Source of the DNA: Amarolinea aalborgensis
GTDB lineage: Bacteria > Chloroflexota > Anaerolineae > SSC4 > Amarolineaceae
Direction of reading: 5' to 3'
Length of the DNA: 64,000 nt
Assembly (NCBI RefSeq): GCF_900491745.1
Contig: NZ_UETR01000008.1
Coordinates: 1 to 64,000, forward strand
In this document: positions 9,235 through 20,033 of the stretch, in pieces
Layout of the letters: every line of letters starts with the position of its first letter
How positions within the stretch are numbered: the stretch's first letter is position 1
Notes under the pieces: generated by a model
The model's input: the letters and a program-made list of their open reading frames with translations, nothing else
What the model was told of the DNA's origin: nothing
Databases searched by the model: none
Program-made: the position numbers and the translations under genes

Positions 9235-9409
9235 CGGCAGCGCTCGCGACGGTGCAGGACAGAGGGGATCAGAGCCGGCCGGGGGCGTTTGTAGAGCGAT
9301 TGTACCACCAAACAACGTGTCACGGAAAGTTGCACGCGTACCCAAATTGCGTTATGCTTGTGGCCCATTAACTTCCGCACTGCGAAGGAAAATGTTCTTT
9401 GGAGATACC

Positions 9410-9742
9410 ATGACAACTGCGACCTTGGCCATGCCGGCAACAACTCAATATGAGCACATCTCTCTAGATGATCAGCAAGTGCCGTGGATTGTGGGGACAA
9501 CCATGAAAGTCGTCGAGCTCGTCCTGGATTACCAGACCCATGGTTGGAGTCCCGAGGAATTGCGTTTTCAACATCCCTATTTGACGCTCGGCCAGATCCA
9601 TTCAGCTCTAGCCTATTACTGGGACCATCAAGCACAGCTCGACCAGGACATTGAACGACGCCGACGGAAGGTTGAGCGCTTGCAACGCAGCGTACGGGTC
9701 TCCCCACTACAAGTTCGCTTGCGAAGCGAGCCAACGCAATGA
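9410..9742 (+). CDS. DUF433-family protein, probable antitoxin
   Basis: 110 residues. The central part (about 18-75) matches the DUF433 winged-helix pattern: PWIVGTTMKVVELVLDYQTHGWSPEELRFQHPYLTLGQIHSALAYY, with the usual G.R/T....V......G.S.EE....P.L....I..AL.YY spacing. The tail is a basic helical segment. DUF433 proteins are encoded just upstream of PIN-like DUF5615 proteins and are thought to act as antitoxins and DNA-binding autoregulators. The stop overlaps the next start in ATGA. ATG 9410 has GGAG 5 bases upstream; ATG 9392 (MFFGDT) is an alternative adding six residues. Confidence 0.85.
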   Translation: MTTATLAMPATTQYEHISLDDQQVPWIVGTTMKVVELVLDYQTHGWSPEELRFQHPYLTLGQIHSALAYYWDHQAQLDQDIERRRRKVERLQRSVRVSPLQVRLRSEPTQ

Positions 9743-10086
9743 CGCTTGCCCTCTACATGGATCACCATGTACCACGTGCAATAACCATTGGCCTGCGCCT
9801 TCGTGGGGTTGATGTGCTCACGGCATTCGAAGACGGCGCCCATAGACTGCAAGACCCGCAATTACTGGATCGTGCCGCGGAACTGGAACGAGTGCTTTTC
9901 ACGAGCGATGACGACCTGCTGACCGAAGCAGCGAAGCGCCAGATGAACGAACAGTTCTTTTACGGTATTATCTATGCCCACCAAGGGCAAGCATCAATCG
10001 GGGCCTGCGTCCACGATCTTGAGGTGGTCGCAAAAGCTGGCGACCCCAGCGACATGATCAACTACGTATTGTTCCTCCCCTTATGA
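9739..10086 (+). CDS. DUF5615 PIN-like protein, probable toxin
   Basis: 115 residues with the DUF5615/Mut7-C PIN-like pattern: an N-terminal acidic site after a beta strand (LYMDHHVPRAI), the motif GVDVLTAFEDGA, then VLFTSDDDLL and a C-terminal helix-rich end. PIN-fold proteins are metal-dependent ribonucleases, and this subfamily is typically paired with DUF433, as here. It overlaps the upstream gene by 4 bp (ATGA), so the two are translationally coupled. Toxicity is inferred from pairing, not shown. Confidence 0.85.
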   Translation: MTLALYMDHHVPRAITIGLRLRGVDVLTAFEDGAHRLQDPQLLDRAAELERVLFTSDDDLLTEAAKRQMNEQFFYGIIYAHQGQASIGACVHDLEVVAKAGDPSDMINYVLFLPL

Positions 10087-10131
10087 AACAGACGACCCTG
10101 GAAATCGTGATAGGAAAGGCTTGGGTACACG

Positions 10132-12849
<2,718 letters not shown>

Positions 12850-12967
12850 GCGGCCGGTGACCGTCCCGACCGATCATGGGACGAGAGGATCTTTTGCCGC
12901 GAAGGGTCGCACCAGGGCCGCACGATCACCGTCTGGGGCATGTGATGCGACCGCACATGGCCGCGAA

Positions 12968-13002
12968 CAGACTTCCGACTTCTTCAAGATTTCGGAAGTC
13001 TG
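12968..13002. repeat. Palindromic repeat, second member of the GACTTCCGAAGTC family
   Basis: Imperfect palindrome (17-nt arms differing at two positions around a 1-nt centre) with outer arms CAGACTTCCGA and TCGGAAGTCTG. The core is the same as at 311-341 and 57864-57910. It lies about 120 bp after the aconitase stop and has no T-run on either side, so it is a weaker terminator candidate. The rest of 12850-13113 shows no convincing gene. Confidence 0.75.
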
Positions 13003-13113
13003 GCGTCGCATCGCCTCACGTCGAGATTACGGGGATGGCTGCTCAGGTCGCCAGCGTCTACGTTGCTCCGCCAGCCGTCATGCCGATTCGAACCTTCTAG
13101 GCGAAGCTGTTTT

Positions 13114-13163
13114 CATTGTTGGTTGGACATGCCTGATTGTGGTAGAATCAGTGCTGCAGGCAG
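13114..13163 (+). promoter_or_regulatory. Duplicated 50-bp promoter-like block, copy 1
   Basis: These 50 bases recur at 15636-15685 with two mismatches, and similarity ends sharply at the 3' boundary. Within it, TTGGTT (13119-13124) and TAGAAT (13143-13148) are spaced 18 bases, a plausible sigma-70 promoter, placed about 55 bases before the start of the DUF5678-like gene. A PstI-like palindrome CTGCAG follows the -10 element. Promoter function is inferred from hexamers, position and conservation of the two copies. Confidence 0.6.
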
Positions 13164-13204
13164 TGAATCGTTTGCTGACCGAGTCGTCAAAAAGGAGCGG
13201 CACG

Positions 13205-13663
13205 ATGACCGAGCAGACTCAGGTTGGATCACGGCCAGCCATGCTGGTCAGTGACACGGTATTGGAGCAGCTCCAGCGCGTAGCTGACACGCAGGGAATT
13301 GCTGCTAATGAATTGGCCGAGCAAGCGATTCGCCATTTCTTGCGTGAGGAAAGGCGCCAGCTGCTGCAACGAGAATCAGAAGCCTTCTGCGCGTTGCATG
13401 AGCAACTTCTTGCCACCCATGCGGGCGAATTCGTCGCCATTTACGATGGTCGGCTTGTGGACTACGATCGCGATCAGGAATCGCTGTTGCTGCGCCTGGA
13501 TACGAACTTCCCCACGGTTCCGGTTCTCATCAAACAAGTTCTCCCTGATCCTCAGGAGACTTACTTGATTCGCTCACCTCGATTTGTCTGTGAAAGTAAT
13601 GTCCTGAATCGGCTCGTGGTAACCCTCAACGGATTGGCTGCAATGACCGAAGTCTCTGGCTGA
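13205..13663 (+). CDS. Small ribbon-helix-helix/DUF5678-like protein
   Basis: 152 residues. The first half (about 15-60: VSDTVLEQLQRVADTQGIAANELAEQAIRHFLREE) has the length and helix pattern of a CopG-like ribbon-helix-helix domain. The middle (about 80-105, GEFVAIYDGRLVDYDRDQESLLLRL) matches the short DUF5678 pattern of an FVAI.DG.V...GD....L core. Such proteins commonly sit beside retropepsin-like or VapC-type genes; none follows here. AAGGAG lies about 9 bases before ATG 13205. An upstream in-frame extension reads through the duplicated promoter block and is rejected. Function unknown; antitoxin-like by analogy. Confidence 0.75.
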   Translation: MTEQTQVGSRPAMLVSDTVLEQLQRVADTQGIAANELAEQAIRHFLREERRQLLQRESEAFCALHEQLLATHAGEFVAIYDGRLVDYDRDQESLLLRLDTNFPTVPVLIKQVLPDPQETYLIRSPRFVCESNVLNRLVVTLNGLAAMTEVSG

Positions 13664-13812
13664 CGCTGACGCTCCGACGTTCATCATGCGCATGGCCCCC
13701 CATTGGATTCGGTTTATTGCGCCGCGAGCACCAGGCTCTCCAAAGCCAGTCCAGAGCCCACACCGCCGATTTCTGCCACACGTTTTGATGCGCCTTGCCG
13801 CCGGAGGTCGTT

Positions 13813-14952
13813 ATGTCTCACCGTTCAGTTTCCGCGATGCACCGCTTCTGTGCGATTGCCACCACCGTGTTCCTGTTGACTGCCTGCGCTAATCAGGCCA
13901 CGCCCCTGGCTCTCAGCGGCGCCGTGACGCAGGCGGCGCCGGCCGCTCAGGCAAACCAACCCCTGCCGGTGACGGCCACATCTACTCCGGAACCGACGCC
14001 GACCTCGACACCCACGACGGAACCAACATCAACCTTCACACCGACGCCAACTCCAACGGAGACGGCGACTCCATCGCCAACGGCTGAGGTGACGCCTGGG
14101 GCGGTGGTGCGAGGAGATCAGAACGTCAATCTCAGAAAGGGGCCAGGCTCTCACTATGACGGGTTGGGGCAGATCGCACCTGGTGCGCTGATGGAGGTGG
14201 TGGCAACGGCCGAAATGAATGGGCAAACCTGGTATCAGGTGAAGCTTGCTGACGGTAGGCTTGGATGGGTGCGTAAAGACCTGGTTGAGGCAAATGAGAA
14301 AGCGGGGGCAGTGCCAAAGGCAAGCGATGTTCCTCCAACACCAACACTTCGACCCAAACCTACAGCTACACCGAGGCCAGCAGCGACAAAACCGCCAGAA
14401 GTTCGTGGCAATGAGTCGGGCATTCCTGCGGATGTAATGCAACTGATACTTAATGATTATGGTTCTCTAGATGCAATGGTTGGACAAACAATGGAATTCA
14501 ATGGGGCAACTGCTGTGCAAAATGGCGAAAATCCAACCTATCACGGAAGTATTCTTTGGGTTAGGCTAACAGAAGATCTGGGTATGAAGACCGCCCCTGA
14601 TGGTTCAAGGTTGTCACATCGGTTCATGGCTAATGCTGGTCCATATGGGGTTATCAGAGTTTCACTAATGGATGATCCTTTGAGTCCGGATTGGTCCGGC
14701 CTACATAGCAATATTTTGTCGGGTATCTGGGGCTATGGTAGTTGGGGATATTTCTTAGATGGACAAGGTAATCCTGTTAAGACGCTGCTTGGTATTTCCC
14801 AATTACAACAGGGGGCATCTTTGTCTAAAGTAGCCGGGAAAGGCGATGTAATCGGCATTTTCGTAGAAGATCAGAATGATAACTCGGGAACTGGAAATTC
14901 TTTGGAACGGGGTGGAGCTTCCTGTTCAAGGGTCCTCGTGTTAAACAGGTAA
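13813..14952 (+). CDS. SH3-domain lipoprotein with Thr/Pro-rich linkers
   Basis: 379 residues. A lipoprotein signal (lipobox LTAC near residue 25) is followed by a Thr/Pro linker, then a bacterial SH3 domain (about 95-160: VNLRKGPGSHYDGLGQI, GQTWYQVKLADGRLGWV), a second Thr/Pro linker and a C-terminal domain (about 205-379) that I do not recognise. Bacterial SH3 modules commonly bind cell-wall peptides. GGAGG lies 5 bases before ATG 13813. Base composition changes inside the gene: from about 14430 the C-terminal part is visibly A+T-richer than the N-terminal part, suggesting that the C-terminal domain was acquired separately. Confidence 0.82.
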   Translation: MSHRSVSAMHRFCAIATTVFLLTACANQATPLALSGAVTQAAPAAQANQPLPVTATSTPEPTPTSTPTTEPTSTFTPTPTPTETATPSPTAEVTPGAVVRGDQNVNLRKGPGSHYDGLGQIAPGALMEVVATAEMNGQTWYQVKLADGRLGWVRKDLVEANEKAGAVPKASDVPPTPTLRPKPTATPRPAATKPPEVRGNESGIPADVMQLILNDYGSLDAMVGQTMEFNGATAVQNGENPTYHGSILWVRLTEDLGMKTAPDGSRLSHRFMANAGPYGVIRVSLMDDPLSPDWSGLHSNILSGIWGYGSWGYFLDGQGNPVKTLLGISQLQQGASLSKVAGKGDVIGIFVEDQNDNSGTGNSLERGGASCSRVLVLNR

Positions 14953-15007
14953 GCTTTGGAGTGAAGTTAATTGTTTCTCGGTCCGATTGTGTTGTAGTAT
15001 GTAGTTG

Positions 15008-15625
15008 ATGTCAAATTGGCGGCTAAGTGTTGTTTTTTTGTTGTCTTTTCTGGTTTGCTCGGGTCTACATCAGCAGGTTTATGCGCAGTATGGGTGTGTT
15101 GACAATAATGATTGTTCTAACGGATATACATGTACTTCTGGTATTTGTGTCCCTCCTACTACCACTTGTGGTGACAACAGTTGTAACGGGACAGAAACCC
15201 AGTATACCTGCCCAGAAGACTGTGGTTTCCCCCCGGGAGAGCAGAGTTGCGGCACCACGACTTGTGCTGACGGGCATGTGGGGACGGTTCAGTGTTCCCC
15301 TAACTGCGATGCTTCCCCTAGGGCTTGTTGGGATTTTTGCGGTACAGGATCGGGCAGCAATCAAGAGTGTTCGCAGGCGGGTGATTGTAATGGCACGGTT
15401 AATTGTGGGTATGGAACTACCTGTGGTGAGTGGGCGTGTGGAAATGGAGCCTGTTATTCGGACTGTTCTGGTTGCTCTGCCCCACCTGCGGGTTGTACGC
15501 CGACGGCGCGGTGTTTGGAGCACGAAGCCGCGAAGGGCAGCGAAGAACACGAAGCGCGAAGTGGGGCGGGGCGGCGTGACATCTTCGCGTTCTTCGCGCT
15601 TCGTGTCCTTCGTGTTGCTTCGTGA
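15008..15625 (+). CDS. Cys-rich secreted protein, 3' end overwritten by a dispersed repeat
   Basis: 205 residues: signal peptide (about 1-27, cleavage near VYAQ), then some 140 residues with about 24 Cys in patterns such as CVDNNDCSNGYTCTSGIC, CGDNSCNGTETQYTCPEDC and CGYGTTCGEWACGNGAC. This resembles disulfide-rich modules of extracellular proteins; function unknown. From about residue 171 the frame runs into the dispersed inverted repeat 15517-15636, encoding a charged tail unrelated to the rest, so the natural C-terminus is probably lost. The start could be TTG 15005 or ATG 15008; neither has a good ribosome site. Codon use is A+T-richer than in flanking genes. Confidence 0.6.
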   Translation: MSNWRLSVVFLLSFLVCSGLHQQVYAQYGCVDNNDCSNGYTCTSGICVPPTTTCGDNSCNGTETQYTCPEDCGFPPGEQSCGTTTCADGHVGTVQCSPNCDASPRACWDFCGTGSGSNQECSQAGDCNGTVNCGYGTTCGEWACGNGACYSDCSGCSAPPAGCTPTARCLEHEAAKGSEEHEARSGAGRRDIFAFFALRVLRVAS

Positions 15626-15636
15626 CTTCGTGCTCC
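15517..15636. repeat. Dispersed inverted repeat of the TTCGCG/CACGAAG type
   Basis: A 120-bp imperfect hairpin: arms begin GGAGCACGAAG (15517-15527) and end CTTCGTGCTCC (15626-15636), with many CGAAG/CTTCG repeats between. It is a sequence variant of the CACAAAG-type elements elsewhere in the window. It abuts the second copy of the duplicated promoter block at 15636 and truncates the coding frame of the Cys-rich protein. Confidence 0.8.
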
Positions 15637-15685
15637 ATTATTGGTTGGACATGCCTGGTTGTGGTAGAATCAGTGCTGCAGGCAG
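15636..15685 (+). promoter_or_regulatory. Duplicated 50-bp promoter-like block, copy 2
   Basis: Near-identical to 13114-13163. TTGGTT at 15641-15646 and TAGAAT at 15665-15670 are spaced 18 bases. It lies about 80 bases before the radical SAM gene start and directly beside a dispersed hairpin. Its conservation upstream of two unrelated genes suggests a mobile promoter or a shared regulon. Confidence 0.6.
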
Positions 15686-15753
15686 AAATACGAAGAGCAA
15701 AGCGGGTACCAACCCCGCCCCGGCTTGACCGGGCAGACGTAGGAGAAACTACC

Positions 15754-17805
15754 ATGCATACCTGGACCCCAGCGCGCATCAGCGCGCGCCTCGATCGTAT
15801 CCTCTGGACGGTGCAGAAGCCGCCGCGCTACACCGGGGGCGAGCACAACAGCGTGACCAAAGACTGGGACGCGATCCCCATGCGCCTGGCCCTGACCTTT
15901 CCTGACACCTACGAACTCGGCATGTCCAACCTGGGCCTGATGCTGCTCTACGACATCGTCAACCGCCAGCCTGACATGCTGGCCGAACGCGCGTACGCGC
16001 CCTGGGTGGACATGGAAGCGCTCATGCGCCAGGAAGCGATGCCGCTCTTCAGCCTGGAGACGCGCCATCCCCTGCGTGATTTCGATATCATCGGCTTTGG
16101 CCTGCCCTACGAGCAGCTCTTCACCAACACGCTCAACTGCCTCGACCTGGCCGGCATCCCCCTGCGCACGGCCGATCGCAGCGCGGACGATCCGCTGATC
16201 CTGGCGGGCGGCAGCGCGGGCACCAACCCGGAGCCGATGTGGCCGTTCATAGACGCGTTTCTGATCGGCGAGGGCGAAGAGGTCATCCTGGAGATCCTGC
16301 GCGCGCAGCTGGCCTGGAAACAGGCGCGCCAGGCCGACCCGGCCGCGGTCACGCGCACGGATCTGCTGCGCCGCATGGCAGCCATCCCTGGCGTGTACAT
16401 TCCTTCGTTCTACGAAGCCGCCTATCACCCCGACGGCACGCTGATCGCCACCACGGTGCGGCCCGAATTTGCCGGCGTGGCGCCGCCGGTGGTGACCAAG
16501 CGCATCGTCGCCACGCTGCCGCCGCCCACGACCGATTTCATCGTGCCTTACCTGGATGTGGTGCACAACCGCGCCGCGATCGAAATTCAGCGCGGCTGTA
16601 CGCGCGGCTGCCGCTTCTGTCACGCGGGCATGGCCTACCGCCCGGTGCGCGAGCGACCGGTGCAGGAGGTGCTCGACGCCGTGGATAAGATGATCGCGAG
16701 CTGCGGCTTCGAGGAAGTTTCCTTCCTCTCGCTCAGCTCCAGCGATTACACCTACATCGGCGAGCTGGTCAAGGCGGTGGTGGACAAGCACGGCGCGGAC
16801 AAGCTCAGCATCGGCCTGCCCAGCCTGCGCATCGAATCGTTCTCGGTGGACTTGATGAACCTGCTGGAGAAAGGACGTCGGCGCAGCGGCTTCACCTTTG
16901 CGCCCGAAGCCGCGACCGACCGCCTGCGTGATGTCATCAACAAGCCGATCGCCACCGACGACCTGCTCAAGACCGCCGAAGATGTTTACAGCCGCGGCTG
17001 GACGACGATCAAGATGTACTTCATGATCGGCCACCCCACGCAGACCGATGAGGATGTGAAAGCCATCGCCGACCTGGCCTGGGCGGTGATGCGCGTCGGC
17101 CGCCGCATCATGGGCAAGAAGGCCAAGGTGCGCGTCGGCGTCAGCACGCTGGTGCCCAAACCGCACACGCCCTTCCAGTGGGCGCCGTTGGAGGCCGAAG
17201 AGACCGTGCGCCGCCAGATTGCCTATCTGCAAGACAGCCTGCGCGGAGTCGGTTTCCATTTCAACTGGAACAACCCGCGCGAAACCCTCATGGAAGCCTA
17301 CCTCAGCCGCGGCGACCGCCGCCTGGCCGATGTCATCGAGCGCGCCTGGCAGCTCGGCGCCAAGTTCGACGCCTGGGGCGATCAATTCCGCGACGGCGCC
17401 TGGATGCAGGCCTTTGCCGAGCAGGGGCTGGACCCAGATTGGTATGCGCGACGCGAACGCCGCGTGGACGAGGTCATGCCCTGGGATCACATCAGCCTGG
17501 GCCTGAACAAGGACTTCCTCATCCAGGAGTATCGCAACAGCCAGGTCGGCGCGGTGATTGACGATTGCAGGGATCACTGCTTTAGCTGCGGCATCCTGGG
17601 CCAGTTCAAAGAGCAGCGTCGCGGCACGGACGAAGAGGCCTGGGGCTGCCCGGCGCTGGGCAAGTCGGCGCAGCACAATCAACCGGTGAGCGTCATGCCC
17701 ATCCCCCTCTACATCAACCCCGACATGAGCCCGGACCTGGCCGGCCAGTTCGGCCCGCGCGTGCCGCAGTTGGCCGGGGGGACGGTCAATCAACGGCTGA
17801 ACTGA
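15754..17805 (+). CDS. B12-binding-type radical SAM protein of the TIGR03960 kind
   Basis: 683 residues. The radical SAM cluster motif is C282-x3-C286-x2-C289 (QRGCTRGCRFCHAG). N-terminal residues about 40-190 have the cobalamin-binding-like pattern of this family (LALTFPDTYELGMSNLGLMLLYDIVN, APWVDMEALM, GFGLPYEQLFTNTLNCLDLAGIPL, LAGGSAGTNPEPM). Downstream blocks are FTFAPEAATDRLRDVINK and KMYFMIGHPTQTDED. A late Cys-containing region (CRDHCFSCGILGQF) may hold a further metal site. TIGR03960 proteins are uncharacterised and often associated with a TIGR03936 (DUF2344) partner, which is not present here. AGGAG precedes ATG 15754 by 8 bases; the longer upstream frame runs through the promoter block. 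Confidence 0.9.
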   Translation: MHTWTPARISARLDRILWTVQKPPRYTGGEHNSVTKDWDAIPMRLALTFPDTYELGMSNLGLMLLYDIVNRQPDMLAERAYAPWVDMEALMRQEAMPLFSLETRHPLRDFDIIGFGLPYEQLFTNTLNCLDLAGIPLRTADRSADDPLILAGGSAGTNPEPMWPFIDAFLIGEGEEVILEILRAQLAWKQARQADPAAVTRTDLLRRMAAIPGVYIPSFYEAAYHPDGTLIATTVRPEFAGVAPPVVTKRIVATLPPPTTDFIVPYLDVVHNRAAIEIQRGCTRGCRFCHAGMAYRPVRERPVQEVLDAVDKMIASCGFEEVSFLSLSSSDYTYIGELVKAVVDKHGADKLSIGLPSLRIESFSVDLMNLLEKGRRRSGFTFAPEAATDRLRDVINKPIATDDLLKTAEDVYSRGWTTIKMYFMIGHPTQTDEDVKAIADLAWAVMRVGRRIMGKKAKVRVGVSTLVPKPHTPFQWAPLEAEETVRRQIAYLQDSLRGVGFHFNWNNPRETLMEAYLSRGDRRLADVIERAWQLGAKFDAWGDQFRDGAWMQAFAEQGLDPDWYARRERRVDEVMPWDHISLGLNKDFLIQEYRNSQVGAVIDDCRDHCFSCGILGQFKEQRRGTDEEAWGCPALGKSAQHNQPVSVMPIPLYINPDMSPDLAGQFGPRVPQLAGGTVNQRLN

Positions 17806-18293
17806 TCCAGCCATTCTTTCGACACACCATCTTCTTCTACTGGTTTCTCATCAAGCCACACAGGGGCGAGCTCGCAGCTCGTCCCTTTTTGTTCCCGGCT
17901 GGTTCCCGCCAACTTCCCGCGGCGTCGGGAATCGTTCACTGGACAGCGGGACATTCTGTGTGCTACGGTTGACCAGGGTCAGCTCAACAGCACTCGTGCT
18001 CCGGTCAACAATGTATATGATTTTCACTCCGTTGCCCATGCGCTGGACGCACAACCATGAATGAGAATGTGGCGCAAGCCACCAGCTTGCCTCAATGGCG
18101 CGGGGCGCCGCAATCCGGCGGATTGCGCTACAGGGCTATTTTCAGTTATCCATGCGCCGGGCGCACAACCAGAAATGAAAACAGGCAATCCGTGGCGATC
18201 CGTGTTCATCCGCGGCCTATTTTCGGGTTAGCGGACCGGGAGTCCAGAATTGTCTGGGTTGAGTTTAGTTCAGTCTACGGAGGGTCTGAAAAG
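17806..18293. other. 488-bp intergenic region with repeat fragments
   Basis: No gene is supported. The region contains a 29-bp direct repeat (18036-18064 and 18150-18178, about four mismatches) with core GCGCACAACCA, and a segment around 18185-18225 of the form ATCCGTGGCGATCCGTGTTC that looks like another short dispersed intergenic element. A promoter for the dockerin gene should lie near its 3' end, but I see no convincing hexamer pair. Confidence 0.6.
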
Positions 18294-19547
18294 ATGAAAC
18301 GCACCTTATCCATCATCCTGGCGTTCATGCTAGGCCTGACTGCTTTGGCGGCCACCACAGCCAGTAGCACCGCGCTGATCGCACCATGCACCCCCGGTGG
18401 GGATTACAACCCCGACTGTGACCTGGACCATAACGGTGTGATTGACATTCTCGACATCCAATTGGCCGCCGGGCATTGGAATCAGGTCGGCGCGTGGACG
18501 GGCGGGGACAGCTGGCTGCTCACCGGCAACGCCGGCGCCAGCCCGGCGACGAACTTCGTCGGCACCACTGACGGTCAGAACCTCATTGTGCAGCCAGGCG
18601 CCGGTCGGGTGGGCATCGGCGCGACGAACCCGACCGATGGCAAGCTGTACGTCGCCGGCGGCGGCGGCCGCGGTGTCTATGCGACCAGCGCCAGCACCGA
18701 TGGCGTGGTGGGCGCCAGCGGCAGCGGTGTTGGCGTATCGGGCATCAGTACGAGCTTCTACGGTGTGGACGGCTCGACGCAGAGCACAAGCTATGCCGGC
18801 GTGCGCGGCGTCAACCTGTCAACCGGCGTGAACGGCGCGGGCGTCTACGGCTTGAGCACCAACGGCCCAGGCGTCAACGGCGTGAGCACCAGCGGCAACG
18901 GCGTCAAGGGCGCCAGCACAGACAGCGCGGGCGTCTATGGGGTCAGCACGAATGGCAGCGGCTTGTACGGCTCCAGCAACGGCAGCAACGGCGTCTACGG
19001 CCAGACGACTGCATCCCTTCAGCCTGGTGTAAAGGGCGTCAACGCCGCGGCCAGCGGCATCGGCGTGCGCGGCGAGGCCAATGCTGCGGGCGGCGTCGGC
19101 GTCTGGGGTCAGAGTAACGCCAACACCGGCATCTACGGCCTAAGCACAGACGGCATCGGCGTGTGGGGTCAGAGCACCAACGGCCCGGCGATGCGCGCCG
19201 ACGGCAACGCCGTGCAAGCTCGCGCCATGGGCGGCTGGGCCAAGGCCATGGCCTATATTCGCTCCGATGGGCTGATTTTTCAATGCTACAATGGCGTCAC
19301 CGGCGCGTCGAGCAACGGGTGCGGCTTCACGGTCAATCACTTCACGGCTGGCGGCTATGGCGTTGACTTTGGTTTCTATGTCTGGGATCGCTTCGTATCC
19401 GTCACGGCAACCAGGAACGCTGTGGGCAATAACATGGCTGCGGAGTTTGATTTTGGGGCTGCGAACACCACGATTGATGTGCGAACCTTCCGCGCCAATC
19501 AGACCGTTGATACGGAAGACACCCGGTTCATGATTATCGTCTATTGA
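18294..19547 (+). CDS. Secreted half-dockerin protein with Gly-Val repeat array (1)
   Basis: 417 residues. Signal peptide (about 1-26), then a single dockerin-like calcium loop (DLDHNGVIDILDIQLAAGHW, about 43-62), followed by about 200 residues of 11-residue-period repeats of the form GVxGxSTxGxGV, and a C-terminal domain (about 300-417: GPAMRADGNAVQA, CYNGVTGASSNGCGFTVNHF, DFGFYVWDRFVSV, FMIIVY) shared with the protein at 20034-21566. The repeats probably form an elongated beta-solenoid; that is inference. GGAGG lies 10 bases before the ATG. First of four secreted genes in a row, likely one transcript. No cohesin is visible, so the dockerin may be a folding module rather than a cellulosome plug. 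Confidence 0.82.
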   Translation: MKRTLSIILAFMLGLTALAATTASSTALIAPCTPGGDYNPDCDLDHNGVIDILDIQLAAGHWNQVGAWTGGDSWLLTGNAGASPATNFVGTTDGQNLIVQPGAGRVGIGATNPTDGKLYVAGGGGRGVYATSASTDGVVGASGSGVGVSGISTSFYGVDGSTQSTSYAGVRGVNLSTGVNGAGVYGLSTNGPGVNGVSTSGNGVKGASTDSAGVYGVSTNGSGLYGSSNGSNGVYGQTTASLQPGVKGVNAAASGIGVRGEANAAGGVGVWGQSNANTGIYGLSTDGIGVWGQSTNGPAMRADGNAVQARAMGGWAKAMAYIRSDGLIFQCYNGVTGASSNGCGFTVNHFTAGGYGVDFGFYVWDRFVSVTATRNAVGNNMAAEFDFGAANTTIDVRTFRANQTVDTEDTRFMIIVY

Positions 19548-19574
19548 GACGCGCGACCACGCGAGGCAATACCC

Positions 19575-19979
19575 ATGTTGAGAAGTTTCTTCATCTTGCT
19601 CTGTCTTTGCGTTTTACTGCTGCCGGCCACGGCCCTCGCCCAAACCGGCGGGCCCTACAGCCTGACCTGGAGCAATGTCGGCGCCGCGGGCAGTAGCAGT
19701 GGCGGCGCCTACACGTTAACGTCCAGCGTCGGCCAACCCGATGCCGGCACGTTGAGCGGCGGCAGTTACACCCTCTCCGGCGGCTTCCTGGGCGGCGCGC
19801 CGTGCAGCCTGCCTCAGGACATCAACGGCGACGGCCAGGTGACGGTGCTTGACATCCAGGCGGACGCTGCGGCCTGGCGAATGGTCAATCCAGTTTTTCC
19901 ATACGACCAGGATCAGGACGGCGACGTGGATGTGCGGGATGTGATGCTGATCGCCGCGGCCATCGGAAGCGCCTGCTGA
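19575..19979 (+). CDS. Small secreted dockerin type I protein
   Basis: 134 residues: signal peptide (about 1-22), a beta-rich stretch with the motif YTLTSSVGQPDAGTLSGGSYTLSGGFLGG, then a complete dockerin with two calcium-loop repeats (DINGDGQVTVLDIQADAAAW and DQDGDVDVRDVMLIAAAIG). It lies 27 bp after the preceding secreted gene and 54 bp before the next. The GGSYTLSGGF motif is common in surface proteins of environmental bacteria. Being the only complete dockerin in the cluster, it could bridge to an unseen cohesin elsewhere. Confidence 0.8.
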   Translation: MLRSFFILLCLCVLLLPATALAQTGGPYSLTWSNVGAAGSSSGGAYTLTSSVGQPDAGTLSGGSYTLSGGFLGGAPCSLPQDINGDGQVTVLDIQADAAAWRMVNPVFPYDQDQDGDVDVRDVMLIAAAIGSAC

Positions 19980-20033
19980 GGACAACGTCTCTTTGTCGCC
20001 AACCAAACCATCACCCGTATGTGAGGAGAAATC

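Noticed and set aside
7945..9294. Long + strand frame opposite the SIR2/nSTAND gene
   Set aside because: High G+C codon structure of the real gene creates it; Gln/Arg/His-rich text without motifs.
12876..13100. Small + strand frame after aconitase
   Set aside because: Crosses the palindromic repeat, no ribosome site or family similarity.
15670..17814. Long open frame on the minus strand opposite the radical SAM gene
   Set aside because: It is the antisense shadow of a gene with clear CxxxCxxC and family motifs; the encoded text has no recognisable domain.
17851..18054. Small minus-strand frame in the 17.8-18.3 kb gap
   Set aside because: No ribosome site, no motif, overlaps repeat fragments.
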